A stretch of DNA of 64,000 bases from Tomocerus qinae. Lineage: Eukaryota > Arthropoda > Collembola > Entomobryomorpha > Tomoceridae. The notes beneath the pieces were generated by a model. That model was not told the origin of the DNA and ran no database searches. It worked only from the letters and a program-made list of their open reading frames with translations. This document shows, in pieces, positions 23,796 through 34,590 of the stretch. The position numbers and the translations under genes are program-made. Every line of letters begins with the position of its first letter. Positions within the stretch are counted from its first letter, which is position 1. The stretch covers positions 33,964,201 through 34,028,200 of the forward strand of contig CM034548.1 in the NCBI GenBank assembly GCA_020055645.1, in the 5' to 3' direction.

Positions 23796-24510
23796 ATTGT
23801 GAATTTCAAATTCGTTGGAGGCTGACCCGAATTCTTATGCATGGAATATCCGGCCACGCTCAACAATAATAGTGTAAAAGTTAGTTTCTAGGAAACAAAA
23901 GGCAAGTTTATGATTGATGATTAATTAGAAGATAGCTTTACACACTCACTATAAAATAGCAAAATGCCATTGCTTTTTAGTACAAAATAGATTTGCATTG
24001 TCGTCAATGTCATAGTAACGTTCGAATCGAATTTCTCACCGCATTTCATTTGGTTTTTGAAAATCATCGAATATTTTACAATACATTGACGTCTATGTGA
24101 AATAGGAGAATTTTCCACACACGGCGGCTTGCGAGGTTAGAGCGTCGAAAACGACCCGCCAAAAGGTGAAATATAATTATTAGTTTATGTGACCTTCTTG
24201 GGGATTTTATACAATCGACTGAATATAGTAAAAAAGTTAGCGTTATCAAAAAAAGCATGAAAAATTCTCCTTGAAAAGTTTTAAAAAGCAAATTCGAATT
24301 TTTTGTTATTCTTTCTATTTTTCATGAGCACATCAAATGTAAGCATTCCAGATAGACTTTCATTATTATTAAACTACTTCGAAGTGATGAATCACCCAAA
24401 ATGCACAAACATTTCAAAGTACACCTGGTAATGCTACAGACTTAACAGAAACAAACCTAAAAACGTGAAAAAAAATTTGAAAACTTCAGAATTAAATAAT
24501 TGTTTCTCTT

Positions 24511-24820
24511 CCCTACGGGGTGAAAGAATATTTCGAATTTAAATATAGACACCTCCATAGCGGTAAGCTGATACCCCGCTATATAGGGGGTTTGCCCCGA
24601 TGTCAGGAAAATATTAATATTGATTGTGGATATTGGCATTAATCCCTACGGGGTAAAAGAATATGGCGAACTCAAATATGGGCACCACTATAGCGATAAA
24701 CTAATACTCCGCTATATAGGGGGTTTACCCAATATCGAGGAAATGCAAATATTGGATTTGGATATTATTGGATATTGGTAATAATACCTACTTGGTAAGA
24801 GAATATGCCGACCACAAATA
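24511..24820. repeat. Tandem repeat, about 135-145-bp unit, 2.3 copies (left arm)
   Basis: CCCTACGGGGT followed by AAAGAATAT starts two units (24513 and 24645), and CCGCTATATAGGGGGTTT recurs in both. A third, partial unit begins near 24788 (CCTACTTGGTAAGAGAATAT). Mirrored at 40738-41047. Confidence 0.7.
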
Positions 24821-25153
24821 TGGACACAAAATTAGCCTAACCATTGGCATATTGAATAGTTTTTAATTGACCACTTAAAGCTACAATCATTATATTGGCC
24901 TAATTATTGGTTAAGTATACATGGCCTAATTGCTGGTCAAATATACACGGCCTAATTGATGTTAAATGCTCTAAAAACTATAAACCGGACACGGATTATG
25001 TTCCCTGGATTTGCGTGTGAGAAAGTAGGGGATAGTAGGGTTAGTGTGTTGGCTCTACTATCTCACATTTATTGCCAGCCAAATCCCTCTAGAATCCTGT
25101 CGTGCGAATTTATTCGCATTTTTATAAAGGCCTGAGTATAGTGACGGCCTGGG

Positions 25154-25688
25154 CGTACAGGACGGTCTAATGGTGTAAAAACCTGGCTGGCTGTCCGCAT
25201 TCTTGGGTTCGAATCCTAAGAGCGCCTCAGGTTGTGTGTTAGTTAGTCTGGAACTGGGAGAAGCTGTCATTGCCGTATATTCGTTATTAGCATTGATTTG
25301 CCTATCTTGGTGACAATATGACTATCTATCCTTACCCTGTCTGCAGTGTGCAGATTGCTCTCTTGGTTAGGTGTACACTACGAGTTTACCTAGTGATATA
25401 CTGGACTGAGGAGCACATGCGAAGGGATGCGGGAGGTTGCGATGACTGTCACACCTAATGTGGTCAGCTCACCTAACCTTGCCACCTAAGCACAGATAGG
25501 TAGAGTACGGGACTGTGTAGGGCTGTACCACATAATGGTTCAGTACCCCTCACCAAAGTCTCTTCGTGTAAGTCTGTACACTCAGTAAAGTTGTCCGGGA
25601 GTCACTGCAAGTAAGCCACCCCAGGCTTGAGCGGTAGCATAGCTCTACTACTATAGTAGATGCTGTGCTCTCCCCCTAACACACACAC
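25154..25688 (+). mobile_element. tRNA-derived SINE, 535 bp, only in the left arm
   Basis: The head resembles a tRNA with RNA polymerase III promoter boxes: GGTCTAATGGTG (A-box-like) and a perfect B box GGTTCGAATCC about 40 bp on. The tail is an ACACACACAC tract. It is bounded by a perfect 16-bp target-site duplication ATAGTGACGGCCTGGG (25138-25153 and 25689-25704). The right arm at 40405-40420 has a single copy of that 16-mer, so the empty site is preserved. The insertion accounts exactly for the 551-bp offset between the arms at this point. Confidence 0.92.
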
Positions 25689-26054
25689 ATAGTGACGGCC
25701 TGGGTATATTGACGGGCTTGTTAGATATAATAAAAGTTTTAAAGAATTACAAGAATGTAATACCAAGCGTTTTTTATACCGAAAGAAAAATTGTGTATAG
25801 AATATGAAATAACCGCCAATTTTGTATGTACGATGCGCTCTGCACTGTACGACGCGGACACAACATGCAATCAGCAATGCCATAGCAATGTGATTTTCTT
25901 AGTTTTGTAGTTGCTTTGCTACCTGCTGAGAGAGAGGCGAGCGAGGAAAGTGACGGACACAACGGAACACTTCGCACTGTTCGCACTGCACTGTTGACTG
26001 TCAACAAATGACAAGTTTGACACTCTCATTCAATTGTCAATAACTATTGTCAAA

Positions 26055-28496
26055 ATGCTTAGCCGTTTTAGATGTGAACAAAGTGAAGATTTGGGACGAT
26101 ATTTAGTATCTGTGAAGGACTTTGACCACGGGGATGTTGTTTGGGAAGAGTCTCCATTGTTTTCTGCGCCATGTCATCGTCAACTATTACCGGTTCCAAA
26201 TTACGAAGACTGGATATTTACTTGTGTGGGCTGCTTCAGAAAAATAGAGAATGCTGCAATGAAGTGCCCTAAATGTCTTTGGCCTTGTTGCTCGGTCAAT
26301 TGTTCAAAGGTAAAAAGGACTATTGTTGATTGATGATTGTGATTAGTAGTTGATAAGCATAATATAGTCATCAATGACCAATTCATTTTAATATTTACTT
26401 ATTGCATAATGAGAAATTAAAAATGAATTATTTTGTGCTACAGAGTAAAAAGCACAAAAATTATGAGTGCGACGTCTTCTCCAGATTAGGCATTACAGCT
26501 GTTACTGGAAACTTTTCGAAGTTAATGTCTCTGAGAATCGTTTTGTCTAAAGACGTAGAACCTACCAAATATGAAAAGTTCTTACACCTTTGTTCTGACT
26601 ATAATGAACCGGATAAGGTTTTCCAGAAGGAAATAGACGATGATGTATTTCAATTTTTTGACTCAAGACTGTGAAATGGATATCTCAATAGACGAAGTAT
26701 CTCAACTATTGGCAGCAACTCGAATCAACAATTTCTCAATCTGTTATGGAGATGAACATTCCACAGAGTAAGGATCAAAAACAAAAATATTTAATCATCT
26801 TCGATTTATTATAAGATCATTTATTAATAAATTGTTTTGTGATTTATATAGACACGCCGGTGTAGCCCTCTTTTTGTACACCAGCTTACTTTCAAACTCA
26901 TGTTGCCCTAATGTTGGGTTCACATTTGTCAAAAATGTGGACAGGAGTGGAGACGTGCATTGGAATATCCGCCTTTATGCAAGAAAGCCGATCAAAAAGG
27001 GCAGCATTTTGTCGATTGCTTATAATCCTATGGTATTACAATTTGGCACTGTCCCCCGACAAATTCAAATTCAAAAATCCCATAATTTTATTTGCAAATG
27101 CGAGCGTTGCCTGGACAAGACTGAAGGGGGAACATACTTCCAAGCCTTAGTGTGCCCGAAATGTAAGAATAAGAAAGGCTATATGCTGCAAATGAATCCC
27201 GTTGAGATTAACAGCCCTTGGAAATGTGATAAATGCAATAACATGGAGGATGCCCACAAAGTGAGAGAGATAATCAACAGCCTCGAACCAGTCCCGCGTT
27301 CATTGCTTCGTAAGACAGTATCTCACGCCCGTTCTTTGAAGTTGGCAGACACTTTTATTGTCGAGCAGAAGCATCTTCTTCACGAAAACCATTTCTTAAT
27401 GTATCAATGCGCTTACCTTTGGCTATTCGGAAGCGACTTTTGTCGCGATCTCATTTCCTCTGATGAGAACACTAAAAATCTTTTCATAAAGATTATGACA
27501 AGAGTGAAAAGATATCTGCCGATGTGTGAGAATTTCATGCCATCTAATATTATCAGTAAGTTTTGTTCCATTTATTTATCTCCGTCCATTTCCATGTATG
27601 CTTCACGAATTATCCACCTCAAATGTTTTCGATTCCACTTCATCGTCTTCCTTATAAATTCGAAGGAAGACGAATTTGTAAAGGAAGACGACAATAATAT
27701 TATACTCAGAATTAACTCCCACGCAGTCATACCTTAGAGCTAGGTAATCATATCGATTACGAAATACCCGGTTATTTAGCCTGACTTTGCCTGGTTGCGG
27801 TGGATGAAGTAGATCGATGGTTAAAATTGAACATTCAAATCAATTTCTTCCTGAATAAAATTAATTTTGTCCAGGACAAATGTGGACAAAATTATTTTCG
27901 CACGGACAAAAGTAATTTCATCCAGGACAATTTTCATTTCGTCCGTATTCAACCCTGCCGGTGGCATGAGACTGGTTTCTAGTCTTCGTTATTTGTAACT
28001 GAAAAAGTAACCTCAAATAACTTGACATAAAAATGTTTTATTTTTTCGTAATCTAAATTTCAAATTATTGTTCGTTGGGCCTCAGTTAGCTATTTTTTAC
28101 ATCATACAAACTTGCAAAAGAATTTTTGCTTAAAAGTTTTTCTATATTGCAGACAACATGCATTTGATGGTAGCAAGTACATACGCAGCATACTTTTTCA
28201 AGTCTGAAGATATGAAAGTATGTATTCAAGGAAATCACCCAACATGTTTCAAATTAAGAATCTGCAATCGTATTGTGGCCTATTTGAAGTCGAGTTTGCT
28301 CTGGTTGAAAATGAAATGCAACAGTTCAACGTATGAACGCGACGTGGACGACTTAAATCTGATGATTATTTCTTGGTCAAAGCCAGTGCAAGAGTTTGAG
28401 AATGAAATACGAACTTCGGAAGAACAAGCACTTGAGGCCATCCGCTTTCTATTCGATCCGAACATGCACAGTATTTCAAGATGTACAATATTATAA
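26055..28496 (+). pseudogene. SET/MYND (SMYD-like) gene, left copy, frameshifted
   Basis: Exons 26055-26309, 26444-26767, 26852-27555 and 28153-28496 follow those of the intact right-arm gene. Exon 2 has six T instead of five in CAATTTTTTGACTC (about 26651-26660). This shifts the frame and stops translation after VFQFFDSRL, before the SET core. The other parts (MYND cysteines, NSCCPN, post-SET CKCERC) are preserved. Either this copy is recently inactivated or the extra T is a homopolymer sequencing error, in which case both copies would be intact. The third intron carries a hairpin element related to 5800-5919. Confidence 0.75.
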
Positions 28497-28752
28497 GATT
28501 GTGATGAGAATGAAATAGTACGACATAAATATTGGCATTCTGTCCCAATTGAAATCAATTATTTGGGTAATAAGAAATCCGTTAAATTCCTGGGCTTGTA
28601 AAATCCACTAAACTAAAAATGTTTCCTCTGTAAAAGTAAATTATAAAAATCTGTCATTTGGCGTTGGCGATAAGTAAGTTCAAATCAATTGTTAATTTAT
28701 TGTTACAAAATGAAGTAACATGTATCAACAATAGAATTACTAATACTAATAT

Positions 28753-28970
28753 ACCATATAACATAGAAGGGACATGCCCTATACCAGGGACGTATACGGG
28801 ACCCGATATCCGACTATACGCGACCCGACAATCCGCGACCCGACAATCCGCGACCCGACAATCCGACGATACGCGACCCGACAATACGGTTGTCCCCCCT
28901 ATACCATAGAACATAGAAGGGACATGTCCTATGCCATATAACATAGAAGGGACATGCCCTATAAGCTTTT
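28753..28970. repeat. Compound minisatellite (left arm)
   Basis: Three units containing ACATAGAAGGGACATG(C/T)CCTAT surround a central array of about four 15-bp units (CGCGACCCGACAATC). Open frames across it are a by-product of the repeats. Mirrored at 37140-37357. Confidence 0.8.
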
Positions 28971-29130
28971 CCATCATGTACCTTTATTTATCCTTGAAGG
29001 CATTTTATATTCATTGGTCGGTTGTAAAGTAGAGCCCCGAGTGGCGAATATGAATATCTGCAATGCCTAAGCAGTAAGCATCACAAATATTCATATTCCC
29101 GCGTCTCGGTGCTATACCTTAACCTCGCGG

Positions 29131-30432
29131 TTATTTCTTTAAGGAGGCCTTCTTTACAGACTTGCCGCATTATTTTCCCAGGTGTCGTATTGTAGATTTC
29201 AAGTGCAGATTGCAGATTGAACTCCTTCAAGAAGTTCGGAAATCTCTCCAAATGGCGCATGGGGTCAATGTTGTTTAATTGAGTTTGGAGTACGGGAGGA
29301 TCGTAAAAATATAGCCAGTGTTCGATGACCAGCCGGCTGGTTGGTTAAAATGGCTGGCTAAAATGGCTGGCCGGCTGGTTGAAATTCTTTGTTAGCCAGT
29401 GGCTGAAATGGCCAAAATGGCCAAAAGTAATCAAATGGGGCTATGTGAACTGAGAAAATTATCCTTGATTTGACGGGAAATTTAAAAAACCATGATTTTT
29501 GGCCATTTCAGCCGTTTTAGCCGGCTGGCTGGTCAAAATCATTTTCAGCCGACTAAAATAGAACACTGAATATAGCTCCTGCCCCGGAGGAAAGTGTGGA
29601 CTGTTGTGGCCTCGCTCTTCTCCTCCGTGCGATATCGCAATGGATTAGACAAAATGGCACAGTGAAGCCATTTCACACACATAACACGCATCGTATAGCC
29701 TAGTGTATTAAAACTGCTACCAGTCGTATCTGGATTTTTATAATGCTTGAGCGGGTCTATTGCATGTTGAAAATTCTTATAGGTTAATTTCGTCCCATTT
29801 AACCATTAAGATTTTACACCATAAAATAGGCCCGCGCAAACATTATAAAAATCCTGATACGACTGGTGGCAGATTTAATACATTGGGGCATACGATGCGT
29901 GTTTTGTGTGATTTCACACCTCATCAAACCAAGACTTCCTAAATTCCATTAATATTATTAAGTGGTGTGCAACACCGCTTTATAGGAATGCCTGATCTGT
30001 CTGTCTGTCTGTTAGCACGATAACTCAAATCAACTCAAACTTACTGTTTGTGATGTAGGGATGAAAAGCGAGACCCCTACCTGTGGGCGTGGTCCAAATA
30101 TTTAAAATTGGTGTAACTTTAGTTATTGACAATGTAGAACGTCATGAAATGGTTCGCTCTAAAAGGTTATGTGTTAGGCCATGTCAAGGTCAAGTCACAC
30201 GTGTAAAAAGGTCAAAGGTCATTGAAAAAATTCACTAAAACCGTCATGTAACGTCAAATAATTAGTTCAATCTTTTTATGCAATTTCATACCACTTTTTT
30301 ACATCCATTTGGACATGGTTTATTATTTCACTAGGCCTCCACAGTACTAATTCTGAATTTCAAAATGATTACGCATATTAAGGTTCAGGAGTGGTTCAAA
30401 ATACGGGGAAATTCAATTAGTGGCAGGTTCTG
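29131..30432 (+). mobile_element. Dispersed 1.3-kb non-autonomous element, left-arm copy
   Basis: Closely related to 60441-61829 and mirrored at 35678-36979. Shared landmarks are GACTTGCCGCATTATTTTCC, AATGGCGCATGGGGTCAATG, a central hairpin around CAGTCGTATCTGGATTTTTA / TAAAAATCCTGATACGACTG, and GGTTCAAAATACGGGG near the end. No protein is encoded. This copy is interrupted by a hAT-type MITE at 29316-29568. Confidence 0.8.
29316..29568. mobile_element. hAT-type MITE nested in the 1.3-kb element (left arm)
   Basis: Termini are CAGTGTTC and GAACACTG. The flanks are a perfect 8-bp duplication AATATAGC (29308-29315 and 29569-29576). The third copy of the host element at about 60609 has the uninterrupted site AATATAGCTCC. 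The 8-bp duplication and CAGTG ends are diagnostic of hAT transposons. The interior is rich in GGCTGGCT and AAAATGGCC motifs. Confidence 0.9.
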
Positions 30433-31301
30433 GGGAAGTATCTATGGTATGGCTACGATTTAAAAAAACAGCTACACATATGAATAATAGAAAATTGGCT
30501 ATATTCTCCCCCCTTGTCAAAAAAGGTGTTTTGGTAAAATGACAATAATTTGAGTTATAGACATCGTAGAAAGTCGTGCTTTACAGTTATGAGAAACTGA
30601 TATTTGCCAACTTCCACTCGCTGACATATGCCACTTTACTCTTTTAGATCCGAAGTTACAGACAGTTTTCTAAAAAATCCCTACTCTTTCCATGTAAATT
30701 CCTACTATTTTCCGTCCAAATGAGTTTCTCTGAAAGGGTCAAATGACAACTGATCCAACCTGTACAACTAACAACCTGCAGTGCTGACCTATAGCGACTG
30801 TACATTGGCTCCAATTTCATCGATAGACCGTTGACTATTTAGTAGATCAATTTTTGATGTCCAAGCGTGTTGAAATGTAAAACAAAATTATAACTGGGTA
30901 GTCTTTATTACACAAAGATGCATACAAACATTTATACATGAATACCGACAGAATTCCATGCCCAGCTAAAGTGCATTGTTTTATGCATGGGTTGTATATA
31001 GATTAAAACATCGAAAGCCGTTTGTTCGAATGACGTTTTATGGCAAAATATTCAACCATTGATAATGTTATGTTAGATAACCTACAAATATCAAAAATAC
31101 ACCCGATCCAAATCCAAGCCAATGTATTTGCCATTTCAAATCTGTATTACACAAGAAAATCTGGATAGAACTCTGGAAAAAATATCAAAAATGGCAAACA
31201 AATCAGGTTCAGACTTCAGACAGTACAGAGTGAGAGTAGAGAAGAAATATTGAGGCAGAACTCAATTCAATCATCACCATCTTTCAGTCAACCCGCTTTA
31301 A
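30433..31301. other. Inner left arm, no gene seen
   Basis: AT-rich sequence between the dispersed element and the loop, mirrored at 34808-35677. No motif recognised. Confidence 0.5.
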
Positions 31302-31634
31302 GGGCTAATTCCATTGACACGCTTCACGCCGAAAGCAGCAAGCTGCACGCAGCAAATCTGATTACACTGGACCAGCAGTTTGCAGCGGCAGCATTTTTTT
31401 TGCTGCCGCTTTTTTTCTCTTTCCGTCGATGTTTTTTTCGAGAAAGCGTAAAAACGCGCGAGTGATTCCACTGCGATTTTTTCTGCTCAAGCGGCGAAAA
31501 ACTTTTACGCGCCGACTAAAAACTAGAAGCTTCTTCTGAACAGGCCGAAACTGCCTGTATATCGCGTTTTCCAAGTCATAAACTAATTTATCAAGGTATT
31601 CCATCGGTTTTTGAATTGTGCAAGAGGATAAATC

Positions 31635-32850
31635 ATGGTGAGAATTGTGTCGACAACATTTTTATTAAAATAATTGTTATTACTTCTAAAAAATGGCCTC
31701 TGTATATATTTTTAAAATTATAGTCACATGAACATGACGAGAACGACGGTCATTTCGAAAGCCAGGTCGACCAGGAGGATGGAAAAGAAGACAATTCAAC
31801 TTTTGAATTGATCAGAAAAGTTGAGTCACGCATATTTCTTTTCAATTCCAGGGATCCAAATCATAGTAAAAGGGATGTAATCAGTGACGCTTGGAATGAA
31901 ATTGCCACTGGATTGAAGGTTTAGGAAAGGATGTAGATGGTGAGTGTGAAAGTTATCAATAATATATTTTTAAGAGCATCAGGGACTTAATTATTGCTGT
32001 TTATAAATGTGATAATAAAATATTGTGTCGACACAGGGACGTGGTGCAGAAAAAAATGGAAGACACTGCGGGATTACTATTACAAAGTAGCGAATGCTTA
32101 AAGGTAAAAGTGGAGACGGAAGTAATAACAAAAAGCCGTGGCCCTACTACAGCGCAATGGAGAGGGTTTTGTTTGTCTTTTACTGAGGAGAATGAAAAGT
32201 GAGAGATAATATGTTCGTAAAAATTATTATATTAATGGTTTCAACCAAATTTATTTTAATTTCTGTTCCAGCACGCAAACTTTCCAACAGAAGACAATCA
32301 ATGCGCAGATCCACAAATTCCATCTGATGACATCTGATGAAATTCCGAAAATGTAGTAGCTGATGAAGCAAACCTCAATGTGAGCAATATCATCCATTTA
32401 TATTGAATACATCGTAAATGCTATGAACAATTTCAAATATTTTAATCATAATATCTCCATGTTATTTACAGGAGGGAGAGGCTAGAAAGGAGTCGACTCC
32501 TACAACGAGAAGAGTAATTAAACCTAACTAAAAAAGTAATTGACATCTTTAACAATAGAATTTGAGTTTAATAATGTTTTTGTGGATGAATAGGTACGAA
32601 AAAGAAAATTGGATTCCAACGAAGCACCGTTAATGAAAAGATAATAAAGGTGCTAGAAGAACCAGAAGGAGTTAAGGACCAGTTTTACCATTTCGGAATG
32701 ACAATATGTAATAGATTGAGGAGCGTACCACTTCAAACTGCTGTGTATGCTATGTTAAGAATTTCGTCATTGTTGTACGAAATTGTGTACCCCATTCATA
32801 CGTGGGAAAATCAAACTGCCTCCAATGAGTCGACTCATAGCAATCAGTAA
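31635..32850 (+). pseudogene. MADF/BESS-type accessory gene of the loop transposon, decayed
   Basis: From the ATG at 31635 and exon 31724 onward the sequence encodes an acidic leader and a MADF domain (FELIRKVESRIFLFN, AWNEIATGLK), then WKTLRDYYYK after a splice at about 32036. Between these, at about 31917, the frame is lost: GGTTTAG gives a stop, and a one-base shift is needed to continue. More stops follow near KKPWPYYSAM (about 32135). The last exon (32596-32850) resembles a BESS protein-interaction motif (YHFGMTICNRLRSV). MADF/BESS proteins are DNA-binding; in transposons they are thought to recognise element ends. Confidence 0.6.
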
Positions 32851-34590
32851 TTAGAAACAAAGTATAGAAAGCAAATGTAGTTCAAGTGGTTAAAAATGTA
32901 GTTTAAGTAATATGTTATATCTAATAAATTATATTACAGAATGTACATTTATTGCCAGTTTACAATTTCTGTTTGTTTACTCAACAATACATTTAACTTT
33001 ACACAATTTAGAATAGGCTCTTTCTGTATAATAAATCCTAAGCATTTATTTTAGACCACTGCCACTCCACAGCACCTTGATTTAACAAATAGTCCATAAG
33101 ATTATCCCTCATTTGTTTGGAAGCCCTTTCCTTAGCTGAAACTGATATGGGTCTGGCATTGATGAGCCCAGATGGAGGACTTTCGTTTCGCCATTCACCA
33201 TTCGCTTCCATGGAGTCGTCTCCAAAGCCTACAGGATTATAGAAGCGTTCTGTTGGATCACCGTTCATTTCTTCCTTCTTTAAGAAATTGTGTAGGGCGA
33301 CGCAAGCTATTATAAAAAACCAGATTACTATAGCTCCAAAATACAAGGAGACGGCTCCAATTATATTAACTTACCTCTTGGTGGATGATTCTCATACACA
33401 AATCGAAGGAAACTAATGGGATCATTCCTATATTTGCAAGAACAATCAATAAATTAGACATTACAAAATTATTATAGGGTCGACCCACATAAATGTACAA
33501 TACCTTTCATTGACACTAGCCAGTTTTCCCAGTTTCCCATTCACAAAGGATTTGACTCGGTGTATAAGGACGTCCCGCCTTTCCTGCAGATCACTAAGTC
33601 TGGACATAAAAATATCTCCGTCAACTGCAATGTACTTGATGCGGCCATAAAACAAGAACTATATCAATAACAAAAATGTTTTAGACAACGGTTATTGTAA
33701 TATTAAGTAATAATTGTGTTTGATTAAATACATACCCCTTTTCCGTTGTTGGCTAGTTCGCGAATTAGTGGCAGAAGACTGTCTAGCTTTTGGTTTACTT
33801 CCTTCCACTCTGTGGGACGACCCAAAACATCCAATTCATTGGAAAGATCGTACAGAATCTGCAACATGTGGCTAATTGCTTCATTTAGTATGCAGAACTG
33901 AAATAAAAGAATTTGAAATTTAATTTTTATATCTTTGTGTCGACACAACAAAAATTTATACACATTATTATTTTTATTTATATGTATTTATTGTTCCTGT
34001 TTATAATATAATTATTTTATAGAAAGTATACAAAGTTCCTTACTGGAATAGTTTTTCCTTCGTCTTGCCACCTTTTATTTTCCTCTTTTTTTCCCCGTAG
34101 CTTCCGGATTTCCTCTGGGTGCTCACTTCGAAATTGTTTCTTCGCAGCATGCCAATGATCCAAAGAATCCCTTTTTAGGTAAGGACAGCTGGAACGTAAA
34201 TGGCCATCTGTGCTTCCACAGTTTCCACATTGAGTGGAGGATGCTGTAAATATTAATTATAATCGCAATTATCGCTTTCACAATTGATCGAGTCGACTCA
34301 AATAATTATAACTTACCCATTTTTCTCTCAACTTCCTCTTCCCTAATTACACAGACTGTCTTTAGATTCTACTACAAGATCTTCTGTCGCGTTCTAAGAA
34401 AAAAATATAAATAAATAAATGCTTATTATCTAACATATATTCATAGACGAAAACATTGACTTTGACTTACTGAACAATGACGAGTAAAGAGATAGGGAAG
34501 GTCAACCGCAATAATAATTACTGATAAATCGTGCACAATTGGATTATCACATCAGCAAACACAGTTGTGTGGTGGAGGTGAGTCGACTCA
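31649..34590. promoter_or_regulatory. Cluster of nine GTCGAC-centred palindromes in the loop transposon
   Basis: GTCGAC occurs at 31649, 31766, 32027, 32492, 32829, 33479, 33939, 34292 and 34582. Each is extended by self-complementary flanks of different sequence, for example TGTGTCGACACA, AGGAGTCGACTCCT, ATGAGTCGACTCAT, GGGTCGACCC and TTGTGTCGACACAA. I noticed only three other GTCGAC sites in the rest of the window. They may be dimer binding sites for an element-encoded protein; function is unproven. Confidence 0.5.
33038..34320 (-). CDS. Zinc-knuckle protein with HARBI1-like C-terminal tail, six exons, intact
   Basis: Exons 34320-34317, 34243-34044, 33897-33736, 33658-33504, 33427-33375 and 33306-33038 all have GT-AG borders and matching phases, totalling 843 bp (280 residues) without a stop. 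Residues 7-20 form a perfect CCHC zinc knuckle, C-x2-C-x4-H-x4-C (CGNCGSTDGHLRSSC). The middle is helical and charged and is not recognised. The last exon (ACVALHNFLKKEE ... GEWRNESP ... MRDNLMDYLLNQGAVEWQ) matches the C-terminal tail of PIF/Harbinger transposases. The DDE catalytic core is absent, so it is probably not a transposase; it could be a regulatory or DNA-binding protein of the element, or a domesticated chimera. Two of the GTCGAC palindromes lie in its introns. Confidence 0.65.

Larger units (their letters stand above)
20264..31301 (+). repeat. Left arm of the 25-kb palindrome (about 11.0 kb)
   Basis: Every feature in this arm reappears in inverted order between 34808 and 45302. 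Left plus right coordinates add to a constant: 65566 near the outer edge, 65558 after an 8-bp indel near 23335, 66109 after the SINE, 66110 after the 1-bp indel near 26655, and 66109 again near the centre. The outer edge is at ATTAGAGAGGTTTCG (20264) and the inner edge at the GCTTTAA preceding the loop. The arm holds a decayed Harbinger element, several hairpin elements, a frameshifted SMYD-like gene, a minisatellite and a dispersed 1.3-kb element. Confidence 0.97.

Noticed and set aside
25160-25225. A tRNA gene
   Set aside because: A and B boxes are present, but the sequence does not fold into a complete cloverleaf that I can support. It is the head of a longer element with a target-site duplication, so SINE fits better.
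28654-28977. Open frames with repeated VADCRVADCR or ATRQSATRQS patterns
   Set aside because: They are by-products of the 15-bp minisatellite units being divisible by three.
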